DNA of 52,071 nucleotides from a virus (IMGVR_UViG_3300030329_003799:1-52071); one strand, 5' to 3'. Numbered from the stretch's first letter, positions 1 through 5,676 are shown. Program-made: numbers and translations. Notes: generated by a model not told the origin, from the letters alone.

Positions 1-634
1 ATTCAATAATTCCAAAACTTTTATTATAACCAAATAATTCTTCTTGTTCTTGGTTTTTCTTGGAATAATGCATTCTACCATATGATGTGCTATGCGTAAT
101 ACTCTTTATTTGACTGCATAGAGCTTTAACTTCTTTGTTAACTTTTTCATCAGGCATAAATTTAGGTGCATTTATAATATTTAATTCGATATCTTCATGT
201 GCTACTATCGGATCCCATACATTTATTCTAAATTTATACTCTTCTCTTAAGTTAACCACTAATGACATTGATATTTTCCCGTCAGAGAATTCATCAATAG
301 CCGTTAGATCTGTTCCACTCCAGAATGCTGCCATAGTATGATGTGAATGCCACCACAGAAACTGTAAGTCTCGTTTGTCTTTATGTTTCATTGCAGTTTT
401 CACATAATACTCTGCTAATGCTTCTTTGTCGAGTATTGTATTACCTCCTGATATCTCTTGCTTTAAGATTACAGGCTCTTCTATAATATATACATCATCA
501 TCATCTTCATCTTTTACTTTATGAACTATTGCCATACCACCTATTTCACATTTAAACTGATTATAAGCTGATGCAGCATAGTCTATAATTGTCTTCCAAT
601 TACTATGTTGTATATATATTTCTTTATTATCCAT
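1..634 (-). CDS. JAMM/MPN+ metalloprotease (JAB domain), 3' end cut by window edge
   Basis: This open frame starts at the ATG at 634 and has no stop before position 1, so at least 211 residues are visible and the C-terminus lies outside. It carries a complete JAMM zinc-protease signature: Glu30 in CEIGG, then His95-Ser-His97, seven residues, Ser105, two residues, Asp108 (WWHSHHTMAAFWSGTD). This is the E...HxH(x7)Sxx D pattern of deubiquitinases and of proteases that trim Ub-like precursors. A strong ribosome site (GGGGGAGG) lies five bases before the ATG, inside the end of the E2-like gene, which it overlaps by 8 bases. Its place after Ub-like and E2-like genes argues for trimming or removing the modifier. 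Lambda-K-type tail proteases share the fold, but the neighbours do not fit that role. Zinc binding and catalysis are inferred from the residues. A fused domain further downstream cannot be excluded. Confidence 0.85.
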   Translation of the reverse strand, partial: MDNKEIYIQHSNWKTIIDYAASAYNQFKCEIGGMAIVHKVKDEDDDDVYIIEEPVILKQEISGGNTILDKEALAEYYVKTAMKHKDKRDLQFLWWHSHHTMAAFWSGTDLTAIDEFSDGKISMSLVVNLREEYKFRINVWDPIVAHEDIELNIINAPKFMPDEKVNKEVKALCSQIKSITHSTSYGRMHYSKKNQEQEELFGYNKSFGIIE

Positions 635-2075
635 TCAATCCTCCCCCTCGGGCTGTTTGTGCCCAAGCTTGCATTTGTTTAATAATAACCTTCTGTTCGT
701 CAGTTAATTCAGATTGTTCTAACTCTTGAGATTTTAGCTCTGCATAATATCGGCAATTATCTCTTAACTGACATTTAATTCCTTCACATACTTGTTTAAT
801 AGCACTATTTACTTCTTCTGTTGCTAATAAACCTTCGGGATCTACTGTTCTTGATATTCTATTAAAACAATGAGTAACATCTTGCCCTACTGAAGATACA
901 TAAAACTTATCATATCCTTTGGGCATCCCAAAATGAGAGTATTGTATTCTATTTAAAGGATTTGTATGGCCTACACTATATGATGTAGCCCATTTTTGAA
1001 AGTGTAATACTAACGATGCTATATCTAATCTTGCTGCACTCGTTGTCATTTCACTATCTAAATCTCCTAAACATACACCTCTCCATTCACCTGAGTTTCT
1101 TTCTCCTCTGCTTGATACATAGGGATGTGTAAAGCCATATTTACTTTCAATCATAGCTCTTCTATCTACAAGTTGTTTAACTCTTCTATTGTTGTAATGA
1201 TAACCGTAGGTTCCTGTAGGTACTATTTCATGCAATGGAGTTCCTTGCATTTTATTAAGAAGCCTATTAAGATTTACTTGAAACTGTAATGATAGTCCTT
1301 CAAATGGAATTTTAGCGACTTCTCTTTCATCACTATCAGTAACATTTATATTAAAATCTTTCATATATAATGTTATAGATATATAATGTTTATCAAAGAA
1401 ATTATAAAAATCTCCATATTCATCATCACATTGAGTATATTCTTTATAGTGTTCCCAATCTATTTGATGGACATAATCCCCATAATATTCATGAGCATCT
1501 TCTTCATATCTAGAGATATCTATATACAATTGTATTGGAAGAGTTTTAAATTTAGTTAATATTTGCAACTCTGCGTTTATTTTATCTCTGACTGTTTGTA
1601 ATGCATCTAATATTAATTGTGGATCTTCTAGCCAAACCATACCTTCAGCTCTTTTTTCTCTTAAATCATTATCCATGCGCACTATATCATCTTTTAAATT
1701 ATTGCGCCAATATCCATGGTCATTAATTTTATCAAATATTCTATGTACAGCACATGTAGGATTTTTGTCCCATCCAGCCCATTTCTTAAGTCTATGTGCT
1801 AATTGAGCCTTATATCCTGGTGACCATCTAAAGGTTTTAGTAAATTTCAAATCCATTCTATACCGTTGATTAATATGACCTAGCTTTTCTAATAATGGCC
1901 CTTGAGGCCCTATATGTATGTATTCTAGTAATTTATCAACATCTGGATTATATAAGTCTTTGAAATTATCCTCTACCTTTATTGCGTGTTCTTTTGGTTT
2001 TGGTTCGCTAAGAGAGAGGCCTAATTGCTCGACCTCTCTGAACACCTTAGCTTGTGACGGTGAACTACTGTCCAC
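627..2075 (-). CDS. putative E2-like (UBC-fold) conjugating protein, 482 aa
   Basis: A 482-residue protein whose C-terminal half shows an E2-like core. Strand-rich segments (about 180-290) are followed by THPYV at 316-320, a short loop, then RGVCLGDL at 332-339 with Cys335 as candidate catalytic cysteine, then a helix (345-365) and NPLN. This order matches the HPN...G-x-C-L arrangement of ubiquitin-conjugating enzymes and the prokaryotic E2-like families. The N-terminal 170 residues are mostly helical and not recognised. A second Cys/His patch (402-441) is near the C-terminus. The start is a GTG at 2075 that overlaps the end of the Ub-like gene by 11 bases, so translation is probably coupled. 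It overlaps the protease gene by 8 bases. Context (Ub-like, E2, JAMM) is the main support. The E2 call rests on short motifs and could fail a fold prediction. Confidence 0.55.
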   Translation of the reverse strand: MDSSSPSQAKVFREVEQLGLSLSEPKPKEHAIKVEDNFKDLYNPDVDKLLEYIHIGPQGPLLEKLGHINQRYRMDLKFTKTFRWSPGYKAQLAHRLKKWAGWDKNPTCAVHRIFDKINDHGYWRNNLKDDIVRMDNDLREKRAEGMVWLEDPQLILDALQTVRDKINAELQILTKFKTLPIQLYIDISRYEEDAHEYYGDYVHQIDWEHYKEYTQCDDEYGDFYNFFDKHYISITLYMKDFNINVTDSDEREVAKIPFEGLSLQFQVNLNRLLNKMQGTPLHEIVPTGTYGYHYNNRRVKQLVDRRAMIESKYGFTHPYVSSRGERNSGEWRGVCLGDLDSEMTTSAARLDIASLVLHFQKWATSYSVGHTNPLNRIQYSHFGMPKGYDKFYVSSVGQDVTHCFNRISRTVDPEGLLATEEVNSAIKQVCEGIKCQLRDNCRYYAELKSQELEQSELTDEQKVIIKQMQAWAQTARGGGLNG

Positions 2076-2271
2076 CTGTCTTATTGTTTGTAACTGTTGC
2101 TACAAAATCGCCATCACTTATAGGATCATTATCGCTAGCTATTGTACCATTAACATTTATTACTGCTGTTGATGGTAAAGATAACTCTGATCTAAGTGCA
2201 CTAACTGTTGCGCTATTAACGCTTGCATCACTAAATGATGCACTGTTATTCATTAACTTTATGGCTGCCAT
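2065..2271 (-). CDS. ubiquitin-like beta-grasp protein (ThiS/MoaD-like), C-terminal Gly-Gly-Gln
   Basis: A 68-residue protein with the layout of ThiS/MoaD/ubiquitin-type beta-grasp proteins: strand 1 (AAIKLM), a second strand, helix (TVSALRSELSL, 22-32), strand VINVNG (38-42), then ISDGDFVATV (51-60) and a flexible tail ending Gly66-Gly67-Gln68. The VNG...DGDFV spacing is characteristic of ThiS-like carriers. A terminal Gln after Gly-Gly means the carrier would need trimming, and a JAMM protease is encoded two genes downstream. The ATG at 2271 has an AAGGAG site seven bases upstream. The stop overlaps the GTG of the E2-like gene. It could instead be a sulfur carrier, but the E2-like neighbour favours conjugation. 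The GGQ ending is also seen in Pup, but Pup is disordered and helical, unlike this strand-rich protein. Confidence 0.62.
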   Translation of the reverse strand: MAAIKLMNNSASFSDASVNSATVSALRSELSLPSTAVINVNGTIASDNDPISDGDFVATVTNNKTGGQ

Positions 2272-2326
2272 TTATCATTCTCCTTATTTTAATGACTGGT
2301 TATAAAAAAAATCTGTATAATTTCGT

Positions 2327-2421
2327 TGCGAGAGAGACCACGCTTAAGCATCGTAGTCTATGTATCAAAACATATCACTGTGCTATTAACGAATGGTGAT
2401 TTTAGCCGTAACTCTCTCGCA
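2327..2421 (-). ncRNA. 95-nt element closed by a perfect 10-bp stem, cloverleaf-like interior
   Basis: Arms TGCGAGAGAG (2327-2336) and CTCTCTCGCA (2412-2421) are perfect inverted repeats. On the minus strand the interior can form ATCAC/GTGAT and TATGT/ACATA hairpins and includes the palindrome GCTTAAGC (2342-2349). No T-loop or anticodon features of a tRNA are present. No ORF is supported in 2272-2512. The strand is assumed from flanking genes. It may be an independent RNA or part of the 5' leader of the Ub-like gene. Confidence 0.4.
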
Positions 2422-2426
2422 TTTCT

Positions 2427-2510
2427 GTTGAGATATTAGTAAATGCCACTAATCGACATCATCTCAACGGTTTATAGGGTCCATGGTTCATTACGGCAAC
2501 AACCTATAAA
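2427..2510 (-). ncRNA. two back-to-back stem-loops in the Ub-like operon gap
   Basis: First hairpin: GTTGAGAT (2427-2434) pairs with ATCTCAAC (2461-2468), with a nested ATTAGT/ACTAAT stem (2435-2440/2448-2453). Second hairpin, two bases later: TTTATAGG (2471-2478) pairs with CCTATAAA (2503-2510), ending just before the stop of the 62-aa gene. All arms are perfect, so the strand cannot be told from pairing. Confidence 0.4.
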
Positions 2511-2512
2511 TC

Positions 2513-2701
2513 TTAATCATAGTGAACTCTTGACTTTTTTTCAAAGCCTTTAGCTACCCTTTGGGCTTTTTTAATCAATTCATATTGATATTTTAAATGC
2601 CCACCTAACTTGTCATTGACATGTTGTTCTATTACATCGTCAATAAAATCAATTAACTCGTTAGCTGTCTTACTTTGCATCATTGTAGTATCTAACTTCA
2701 T
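2513..2701 (-). CDS. hypothetical helical protein, 62 aa
   Basis: Small protein of unknown function, rich in charged residues and predicted mainly helical (NELIDFIDDVIEQHVND, then KYQYELIKKAQRVAKGF). I chose the ATG at 2701 because GGAGG lies seven bases upstream (2708-2712). An in-frame ATG at 2716 would put that site inside the gene. It is flanked on both sides by hairpin-rich non-coding DNA. No family is recognised. A DNA- or protein-binding adaptor would fit the size and charge, but nothing in the sequence proves it. Confidence 0.6.
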   Translation of the reverse strand: MKLDTTMMQSKTANELIDFIDDVIEQHVNDKLGGHLKYQYELIKKAQRVAKGFEKKSRVHYD

Positions 2702-2723
2702 TGATGTTTCCTCCATTTAATAG

Positions 2724-2806
2724 TATATCAAAGAGTTTCGTGTAAGCCTCGCTGCAGTCTTTATCTTACCACTGTCCACCATACTCTCCGCCCACTCTTT
2801 GATATA
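2724..2806 (-). ncRNA. 83-nt element closed by a perfect 13-bp stem
   Basis: TATATCAAAGAGT (2724-2736) and ACTCTTTGATATA (2794-2806) are perfect 13-bp inverted repeats. On the minus strand the interior contains GTGGTAAG pairing with CTTACAC, with one bulged base. The element ends about 12 bases before the ribosome site of the 62-aa gene, so it is either its 5' leader structure or a separate RNA. Confidence 0.45.
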
Positions 2807-2813
2807 ATAGTTT

Positions 2814-2930
2814 GGAGCCAAGTTGAAGGGCTAGGACATCTTGGCTCCCGAGGTAAAAGAGTAGTGCATTGTTGTGTTGTGGGATTCACTACTCTGTCAC
2901 ATTACGACAACCAACTAGTGTGCTGGTCGT
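2814..2930 (-). ncRNA. three tandem stem-loops upstream of the 83-nt element
   Basis: GGAGCCAAG (2814-2822) pairs with CTTGGCTCC (2840-2848). AGAGTAGTG (2858-2866) pairs with CACTACTCT (2887-2895). A weaker ACGAC/GTCGT pair (2904-2908/2926-2930) is extended by CCA/TGG. Loops are about 17-20 nt. None is followed by a T-tract on either strand, so ordinary intrinsic terminators are unlikely. Confidence 0.4.
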
Positions 2931-2951
2931 CACAAATATATCGCCCCTCGT

Positions 2952-3176
2952 TTAGAATATATCGTATTTCTTCTTGCTTATAACTTTGTTCCTGATCTTT
3001 CGTAAATTTTCTATTTTATCGTATACTCTCATATATCTTTCCTCTAGGTCTTTTGACTCTTGTGAGCTATCTAATGGAGTAATATGATACAGTTGGCTCA
3101 TAATACGCTCCATTTCGTCAAAAAGTTGTAATAATAGTGTTCCTGTCCTACTTTTAAGGAGTTTTTGATCATACAT
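2952..3176 (-). CDS. hypothetical helical protein, 74 aa
   Basis: A small charged protein, probably a helical hairpin or coiled coil: LLLQLFDEMERIMSQLY (15-31) and KDLEERYMRVYDKIENLRKI (42-61). The ATG at 3176 lies inside the end of the membrane protein gene (8-base overlap), with AAGGAGGGG upstream, so the two are probably translationally coupled. Function unknown; no known family recognised. Confidence 0.65.
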   Translation of the reverse strand: MYDQKLLKSRTGTLLLQLFDEMERIMSQLYHITPLDSSQESKDLEERYMRVYDKIENLRKIRNKVISKKKYDIF

Positions 3177-3435
3177 CTATCCCCTCCTTATTATAAATCT
3201 TCTTTGGTAATTCAGGAGAGTTTAATGCTGGTTGTGTATACCACAATGATATGAGATAGGTCTTATTCTTCTTTTTGAAGAATGAAGGTGGTGTGTCAGG
3301 ATAGCTATGTTGAGCCCATTTAACTAGCTCGTGTCTATTATCATAAGGACATAGAATAGTCCTTGTAGTTTTTGATTTTAGACCAATAACTATACCTAAT
3401 GTGTAGAATATTACAGCTATAATTAAATATGCCAT
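3169..3435 (-). CDS. small single-pass membrane protein, 88 aa
   Basis: The first 18 residues (AYLIIAVIFYTLGIVIGL) form one hydrophobic membrane segment or uncleaved signal anchor, followed by a Lys-rich soluble tail of about 65 residues with one Cys. The ATG at 3435 is preceded by AGGAGGG. It is coupled to the following 74-aa gene by an 8-base overlap. It could be an early inner-membrane protein acting on the host envelope, such as in superinfection exclusion. That is inference from topology only. Confidence 0.65.
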   Translation of the reverse strand: MAYLIIAVIFYTLGIVIGLKSKTTRTILCPYDNRHELVKWAQHSYPDTPPSFFKKKNKTYLISLWYTQPALNSPELPKKIYNKEGIDV

Positions 3436-3463
3436 AAACCCTCCTGTATTTATTGATAGTGTT

Positions 3464-3506
3464 TTAAAAAATTAAGGGCTTGTCCCAAGGGGAATCACCC
3501 CCTTGG
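3464..3506 (-). terminator. possible intrinsic terminator at the end of the 74-aa gene
   Basis: CCAAGGGG (3485-3492) and CCCCTTGG (3499-3506) form an 8-bp stem with a 6-nt loop overlapping the last codons. In the minus direction a TTTTTT run follows, but only about 15 bases after the stem. It is therefore weaker than a canonical terminator and may attenuate rather than stop transcription. Confidence 0.35.
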
Positions 3507-3696
3507 AAACTAGTTTGTGTATAGATACTCTTCGTACAATAGCTGCTATCGCAACATAACTCATAATAGTTTCGCGGACTATTACATCGTTATAGAACTG
3601 TCGTTCATTATCATACCTATGCCAAGTTACACGCCCTTGTAGCACAGATGAAGAGGGCCTAAATGATTTCTCATTTATATGTTGCCTAGCCACCAC
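3472..3696 (-). CDS. hypothetical protein, 74 aa, GTG start
   Basis: An open frame from GTG at 3696 with a plausible protein sequence (WHRYDNERQFYND, then YVAIAAIVRRVSIHKLV). There is no good ribosome site at the GTG, so the true start may be an internal ATG. The last codons overlap a strong inverted repeat (3485-3506). No family is recognised. It sits between the hairpin-rich 3.7-4.1 kb gap and the membrane protein gene on the same strand. Confidence 0.4.
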   Translation of the reverse strand: MVARQHINEKSFRPSSSVLQGRVTWHRYDNERQFYNDVIVRETIMSYVAIAAIVRRVSIHKLVSKGVIPLGTSP

Positions 3697-3716
3697 TTAT
3701 AACTCTTGTCTTTCAG

Positions 3717-3842
3717 TCACTATTCAGTGATCCTGTGGAGTATCCTCCAATAAGTGTCGATGATGCCTTAGGATAAAGCATTTGTACATCGTTGACAATT
3801 TAAAATACATTAATACTAGTGCGCACTAATATCGCTGTATTT
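3717..3842. ncRNA. cluster of small hairpins and a 12-bp palindrome
   Basis: Two tetraloop hairpins lie side by side: TCACT-ATTC-AGTGA (3717-3730) and TGGAG-TATC-CTCCA (3736-3749). TGTCGATGAT (3755-3764) pairs with ATCGTTGACA (3788-3797) using two G-U pairs on the plus strand. TAGTGCGCACTA (3817-3828) is a perfect palindrome enclosed by AAATACA/TGTATTT (3803-3809/3836-3842). No ORF is supported in 3697-4112. The palindrome could be an operator, the rest RNA structure or hairpin promoters. Confidence 0.35.
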
Positions 3843-3854
3843 ACCCTTAAATAT

Positions 3855-4039
3855 AATAGAGACAGATAATCTCGAGTTGCTAGAATATGCATCTATTTAT
3901 CCCGATGCAGGAATAAGTAACAGTCAGTTAACTCTGTTACCCTTGAACTCTTACTAGCTTTCGCTTTCGCTATTCACTTTCTGTGGTTCTTCACCTAATG
4001 GCTACCTATATTCATTCTATATGCATATCTGTCTCTATT
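3855..4039 (-). ncRNA. about 185-nt structured element closed by a perfect 14-bp stem
   Basis: AATAGAGACAGATA (3855-3868) and TATCTGTCTCTATT (4026-4039) are perfect inverted repeats. Inside lie a second helix TAGAAT/ATTCTA (3881-3886/4014-4019), a TGCATC/GATGCA hairpin (about 3888-3908) and GTAACAG/CTGTTAC (3917-3923/3934-3940). I found no credible ORF on either strand here. The layout (long closing stem, several branches) is that of a discrete structured RNA. Confidence 0.45.
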
Positions 4040-4112
4040 TAAATCTTGTTATGAGTGTATTCTGTTGCCAGGCTCACTCGCACCCCGAATCCTATTCAAT
4101 AAACTTGCAATG

Positions 4113-4253
4113 CTAAGCCATTCCGAAGAAGTGCTGTCTTGCTCGTTCAATAGCCATTGGCAAACTATCTGCAACAACTTCGATAGTCTCAACGCTATTA
4201 TCCCTTGCGAAGACATAAGCATTGGCTGTAGTACAGTAACCAATGTATCTCAT
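4113..4253 (-). CDS. hypothetical protein, 46 aa
   Basis: Short protein (MRYIGYCTTANAYVFARD...) with strand-then-helix character, ending in an amphipathic helix (PMAIERARQHFFGMA). The frame is open further upstream to a TTG at 4310. I chose the ATG at 4253 because GGGAGG lies six bases before it. An overlapping frame (4049-4243) lacks such a site and is less likely. Unknown function. It is separated from the 115-aa gene upstream by an intrinsic terminator. Confidence 0.55.
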   Translation of the reverse strand: MRYIGYCTTANAYVFARDNSVETIEVVADSLPMAIERARQHFFGMA

Positions 4254-4344
4254 ATCTAACCTCCCACTAATTGTTCTAATTGTCTTATTATGTGTAATAC
4301 GCGCGCGCAATAATAGATTACTACGCGCTGTATCAATTCACTAG

Positions 4345-4373
4345 CAAAACGAAGGATCATAAGATCCCTCGTT
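4345..4373 (-). terminator. intrinsic terminator after the 115-aa gene
   Basis: On the minus strand AACGAGGGATC-TTAT-GATCCTTCGTT forms an 11-bp stem with one G-U pair and a 4-nt loop, followed directly by TTTTGC. On the plus strand the same position is an A-C mismatch, so the structure favours minus-strand RNA. It lies 10 bases after the stop of the 115-aa gene. The gap 4254-4383 also contains an alternating CG run near 4301 and no gene. Confidence 0.7.
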
Positions 4374-4383
4374 GTGATCAGAG

Positions 4384-4731
4384 CTACTCGACGAACGTGG
4401 CCGCAGGCCTGTACGTCGCTGAGGTAGCCGTAGGCATTTCCTCAGTAGCCTCGTACTCATTGACACTATCTTGTACAAGATGGTAGTCGGTAGAGTCGGC
4501 TAGTTGCAAAGAGGGCTTGGCCTCTTTCCACTTGGCTACTCTAGCTGAGTTCAGAGTGCTTGGTAGCTCGAACTTATCCGTAGTGCCTACGAAGGTTACG
4601 AGTAAGGACTTGGTGTAGATTGGTTTGTTATCTTCACCACGTTCGAACTCGAACCTTTGGGTTCTACGGTTGTAGCTACCTTTAGCAGTGTTCATACACT
4701 TAATGTTATCGTAATGTTTGTCTTTTGACAT
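4384..4731 (-). CDS. hypothetical early protein, 115 aa, GC-richer than neighbours
   Basis: First gene of the left minus-strand block. The ATG at 4731 is preferred over the in-frame GTG at 4740 because of the GTGAG spacing. The protein is soluble and strand-rich (KSLLVTFVGTTDKFELPSTL; QRFEFERGEDNKPIYTK). The C-terminal 30 residues are rich in Ala, Thr and Glu and probably disordered. Base composition is visibly richer in G and C than the surrounding genes, which hints at separate origin or expression constraint. It follows a long structured leader and a promoter, and is followed by an intrinsic terminator. It is therefore probably the most strongly expressed early gene here. Function unknown. 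Confidence 0.65.
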   Translation of the reverse strand: MSKDKHYDNIKCMNTAKGSYNRRTQRFEFERGEDNKPIYTKSLLVTFVGTTDKFELPSTLNSARVAKWKEAKPSLQLADSTDYHLVQDSVNEYEATEEMPTATSATYRPAATFVE

Positions 4732-4740
4732 TTCGCTCAC

Positions 4741-4945
4741 TTTCAGTGTTGGATACTGTGTACCTATAGCGTTGTACTATAGGTAGAGGTTGCTCCAACA
4801 AACAGCCTCCAAAGCGAGAGGTGGAAGGTGAGCTCACCCTCAGGCTAGGGCCTGAGCTGGTGAGCGAACTTAATTAAACCATCCCTACTCCTGGAATCAA
4901 CTGGCAGAGGCACCCCACTGCCGTTAATTCCGAGGGGGATGGGTT
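4741..4945 (-). promoter_or_regulatory. structured 5' leader of the left minus-strand operon
   Basis: About 200 non-coding bases between the promoter and the 115-aa gene hold three strong structures. TGTTGGA/TCCAACA (4747-4753/4794-4800) encloses a 9-bp TACCTATAG/CTATAGGTA hairpin (4761-4769/4777-4785). A 14-bp stem with a 2-nt bulge lies at 4832-4865. A long compound hairpin spans 4877-4945. In the last, GGAATTAAC/GTTGATTCC is fully paired only on the minus strand through a G-U pair. It may be a riboswitch-like leader, a stabilising leader or an independent small RNA. No known class is recognised. Confidence 0.5.
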
Positions 4946-4947
4946 AG

Positions 4948-4977
4948 TGTATATCACGTTCAAAGAATCTACGTAAA
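4948..4977 (-). promoter_or_regulatory. candidate sigma70-type promoter for the left operon
   Basis: On the minus strand TTTACG (4977-4972) is followed after 18 bases by TATACA (4953-4948), inside GATATACACT. The predicted start near 4941 coincides with the first base-paired positions of the structured leader. Confidence 0.45.
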
Positions 4978-5019
4978 ATTTTTTAAAATTTAATTTTTTT
5001 TAATTTGGAAAGAAAAGTC

Positions 5020-5047
5020 TTGCATATTAAATTAAATGGGTTATTTT
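5020..5047 (+). promoter_or_regulatory. weak candidate promoter for the rightward block
   Basis: TTGCAT (5020-5025), a 16-base spacer and TATTTT (5042-5047) lie in a very AT-rich divergent region (4946-5114) before the first plus-strand gene. CACTATAAGGG near 5088 superficially resembles a T7-type promoter core, but I found no second copy. Confidence 0.25.
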
Positions 5048-5114
5048 TAATAAAGACTAGTATAGAAGACTATTATCTAGTTACTTTCACTATAAGGGTT
5101 TAAAAAAGACTAAT

Positions 5115-5267
5115 AATGAAGGATAGAGAGAATATTCTAGAGAGAAGGTACTTAAGACATAGGAATGGTAAATTCCCTCATGATAAGTATATAGCTAGGA
5201 ATGCATTGTCTCTATTAAACATCATAAGAAAGAAAAAAGGACAGCTAAATGAAAAAGAAAATAGCTA
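5115..5267 (+). CDS. hypothetical basic protein, 50 aa
   Basis: First small gene of the rightward block, with the ATG at 5115 and TAA at 5265. The product (MKDRENILERRYLRHRNGK...) is highly basic and helical. It resembles small DNA- or RNA-binding phage peptides in composition only. It overlaps the next small gene, which starts at 5249. No clear ribosome site is seen, and the coding call rests on length, basic helical content and tight packing. Confidence 0.5.
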
Positions 5268-5401
5268 AGGCTAAGAATCAAAGGTTTCCTCAAACAGGAA
5301 AGATAGTTACTGATTTCTTAGGTCGTTACACAAAAAAGAAGCCTTTTACATTATCAAAAGACTTGAAACAAGATTTTATCTTTAAGAAGGTCAAGAAGTG
5401 A
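5249..5401 (+). CDS. hypothetical basic protein, 50 aa
   Basis: Starts at ATG 5249 after AAAGGACAGC and ends with TGA at 5399-5401, overlapping both neighbours (19 bases upstream, 4 bases GTGA downstream). The sequence MKKKIAKAKNQRFPQTGK... is Lys-rich throughout. Unknown function. The tight overlaps suggest a co-translated set of three small genes before the lysin. Confidence 0.55.
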   Translation: MKKKIAKAKNQRFPQTGKIVTDFLGRYTKKKPFTLSKDLKQDFIFKKVKK

Positions 5402-5676
5402 TAGGTGGTAAGTTATTAACCAAGGTTCTTATAAATCAGCTAGCTAAGCACTTTAAAATAGCTAAGCTAACCAAAGACCTTGCTAAGGCAAAAAAGTACG
5501 TAGAAGAGCCCAATGAGTGCGATTTAAAGGTATCTGAGAATTCAGGTGACATTGTGGTTTTAAAGAAATTAGTAGATTTAAATACTAAAGATATAAAAGA
5601 GTTAAAAAAGAACTCACATGCTCCTAAGGACTTTATATGTATGGATTGTGGGTGTAAAGCTAAGAGGAAGAAATAA
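5398..5676 (+). CDS. hypothetical protein with C-terminal CxxCxC motif, 92 aa
   Basis: A GTG start at 5398 overlaps the previous stop (GTGA). The first 70 residues are helical, with alternating Lys and Leu/Val (possible coiled coil, TKDLAKAKKYVEE; LVDLNTKDIKELKK). The C-terminus ends CMDCGCKAKRKK, a small Cys cluster that could bind a metal with a partner or in a dimer. The TAA overlaps the ATG of the lysin (TAATG). Position before the lysin is not enough to assign a lysis role. Confidence 0.6.
   Translation: MIGGKLLTKVLINQLAKHFKIAKLTKDLAKAKKYVEEPNECDLKVSENSGDIVVLKKLVDLNTKDIKELKKNSHAPKDFICMDCGCKAKRKK

Noticed and set aside
2065-2271. Pup-like modifier because of the Gly-Gly-Gln ending
   Set aside because: Pup is disordered and helical and works with Dop/PafA; this protein is strand-rich with a ThiS-like core and lies beside JAMM and E2-like genes.
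2327-2421. tRNA gene
   Set aside because: No T-loop GTTCRA-type sequence, no anticodon loop of the right form and a 10-bp closing stem.
4049-4243. Alternative 64-aa minus-strand frame overlapping the 46-aa gene
   Set aside because: It lacks a ribosome site, and the overlapping ATG at 4253 has GGGAGG at good spacing; only one frame is likely coding.
5080-5102. CACTATAAGGG resembling a T7 RNA polymerase promoter
   Set aside because: Upstream bases do not match the consensus, an extra A breaks the core, no second copy was found, and no T7-type polymerase is seen in the window.
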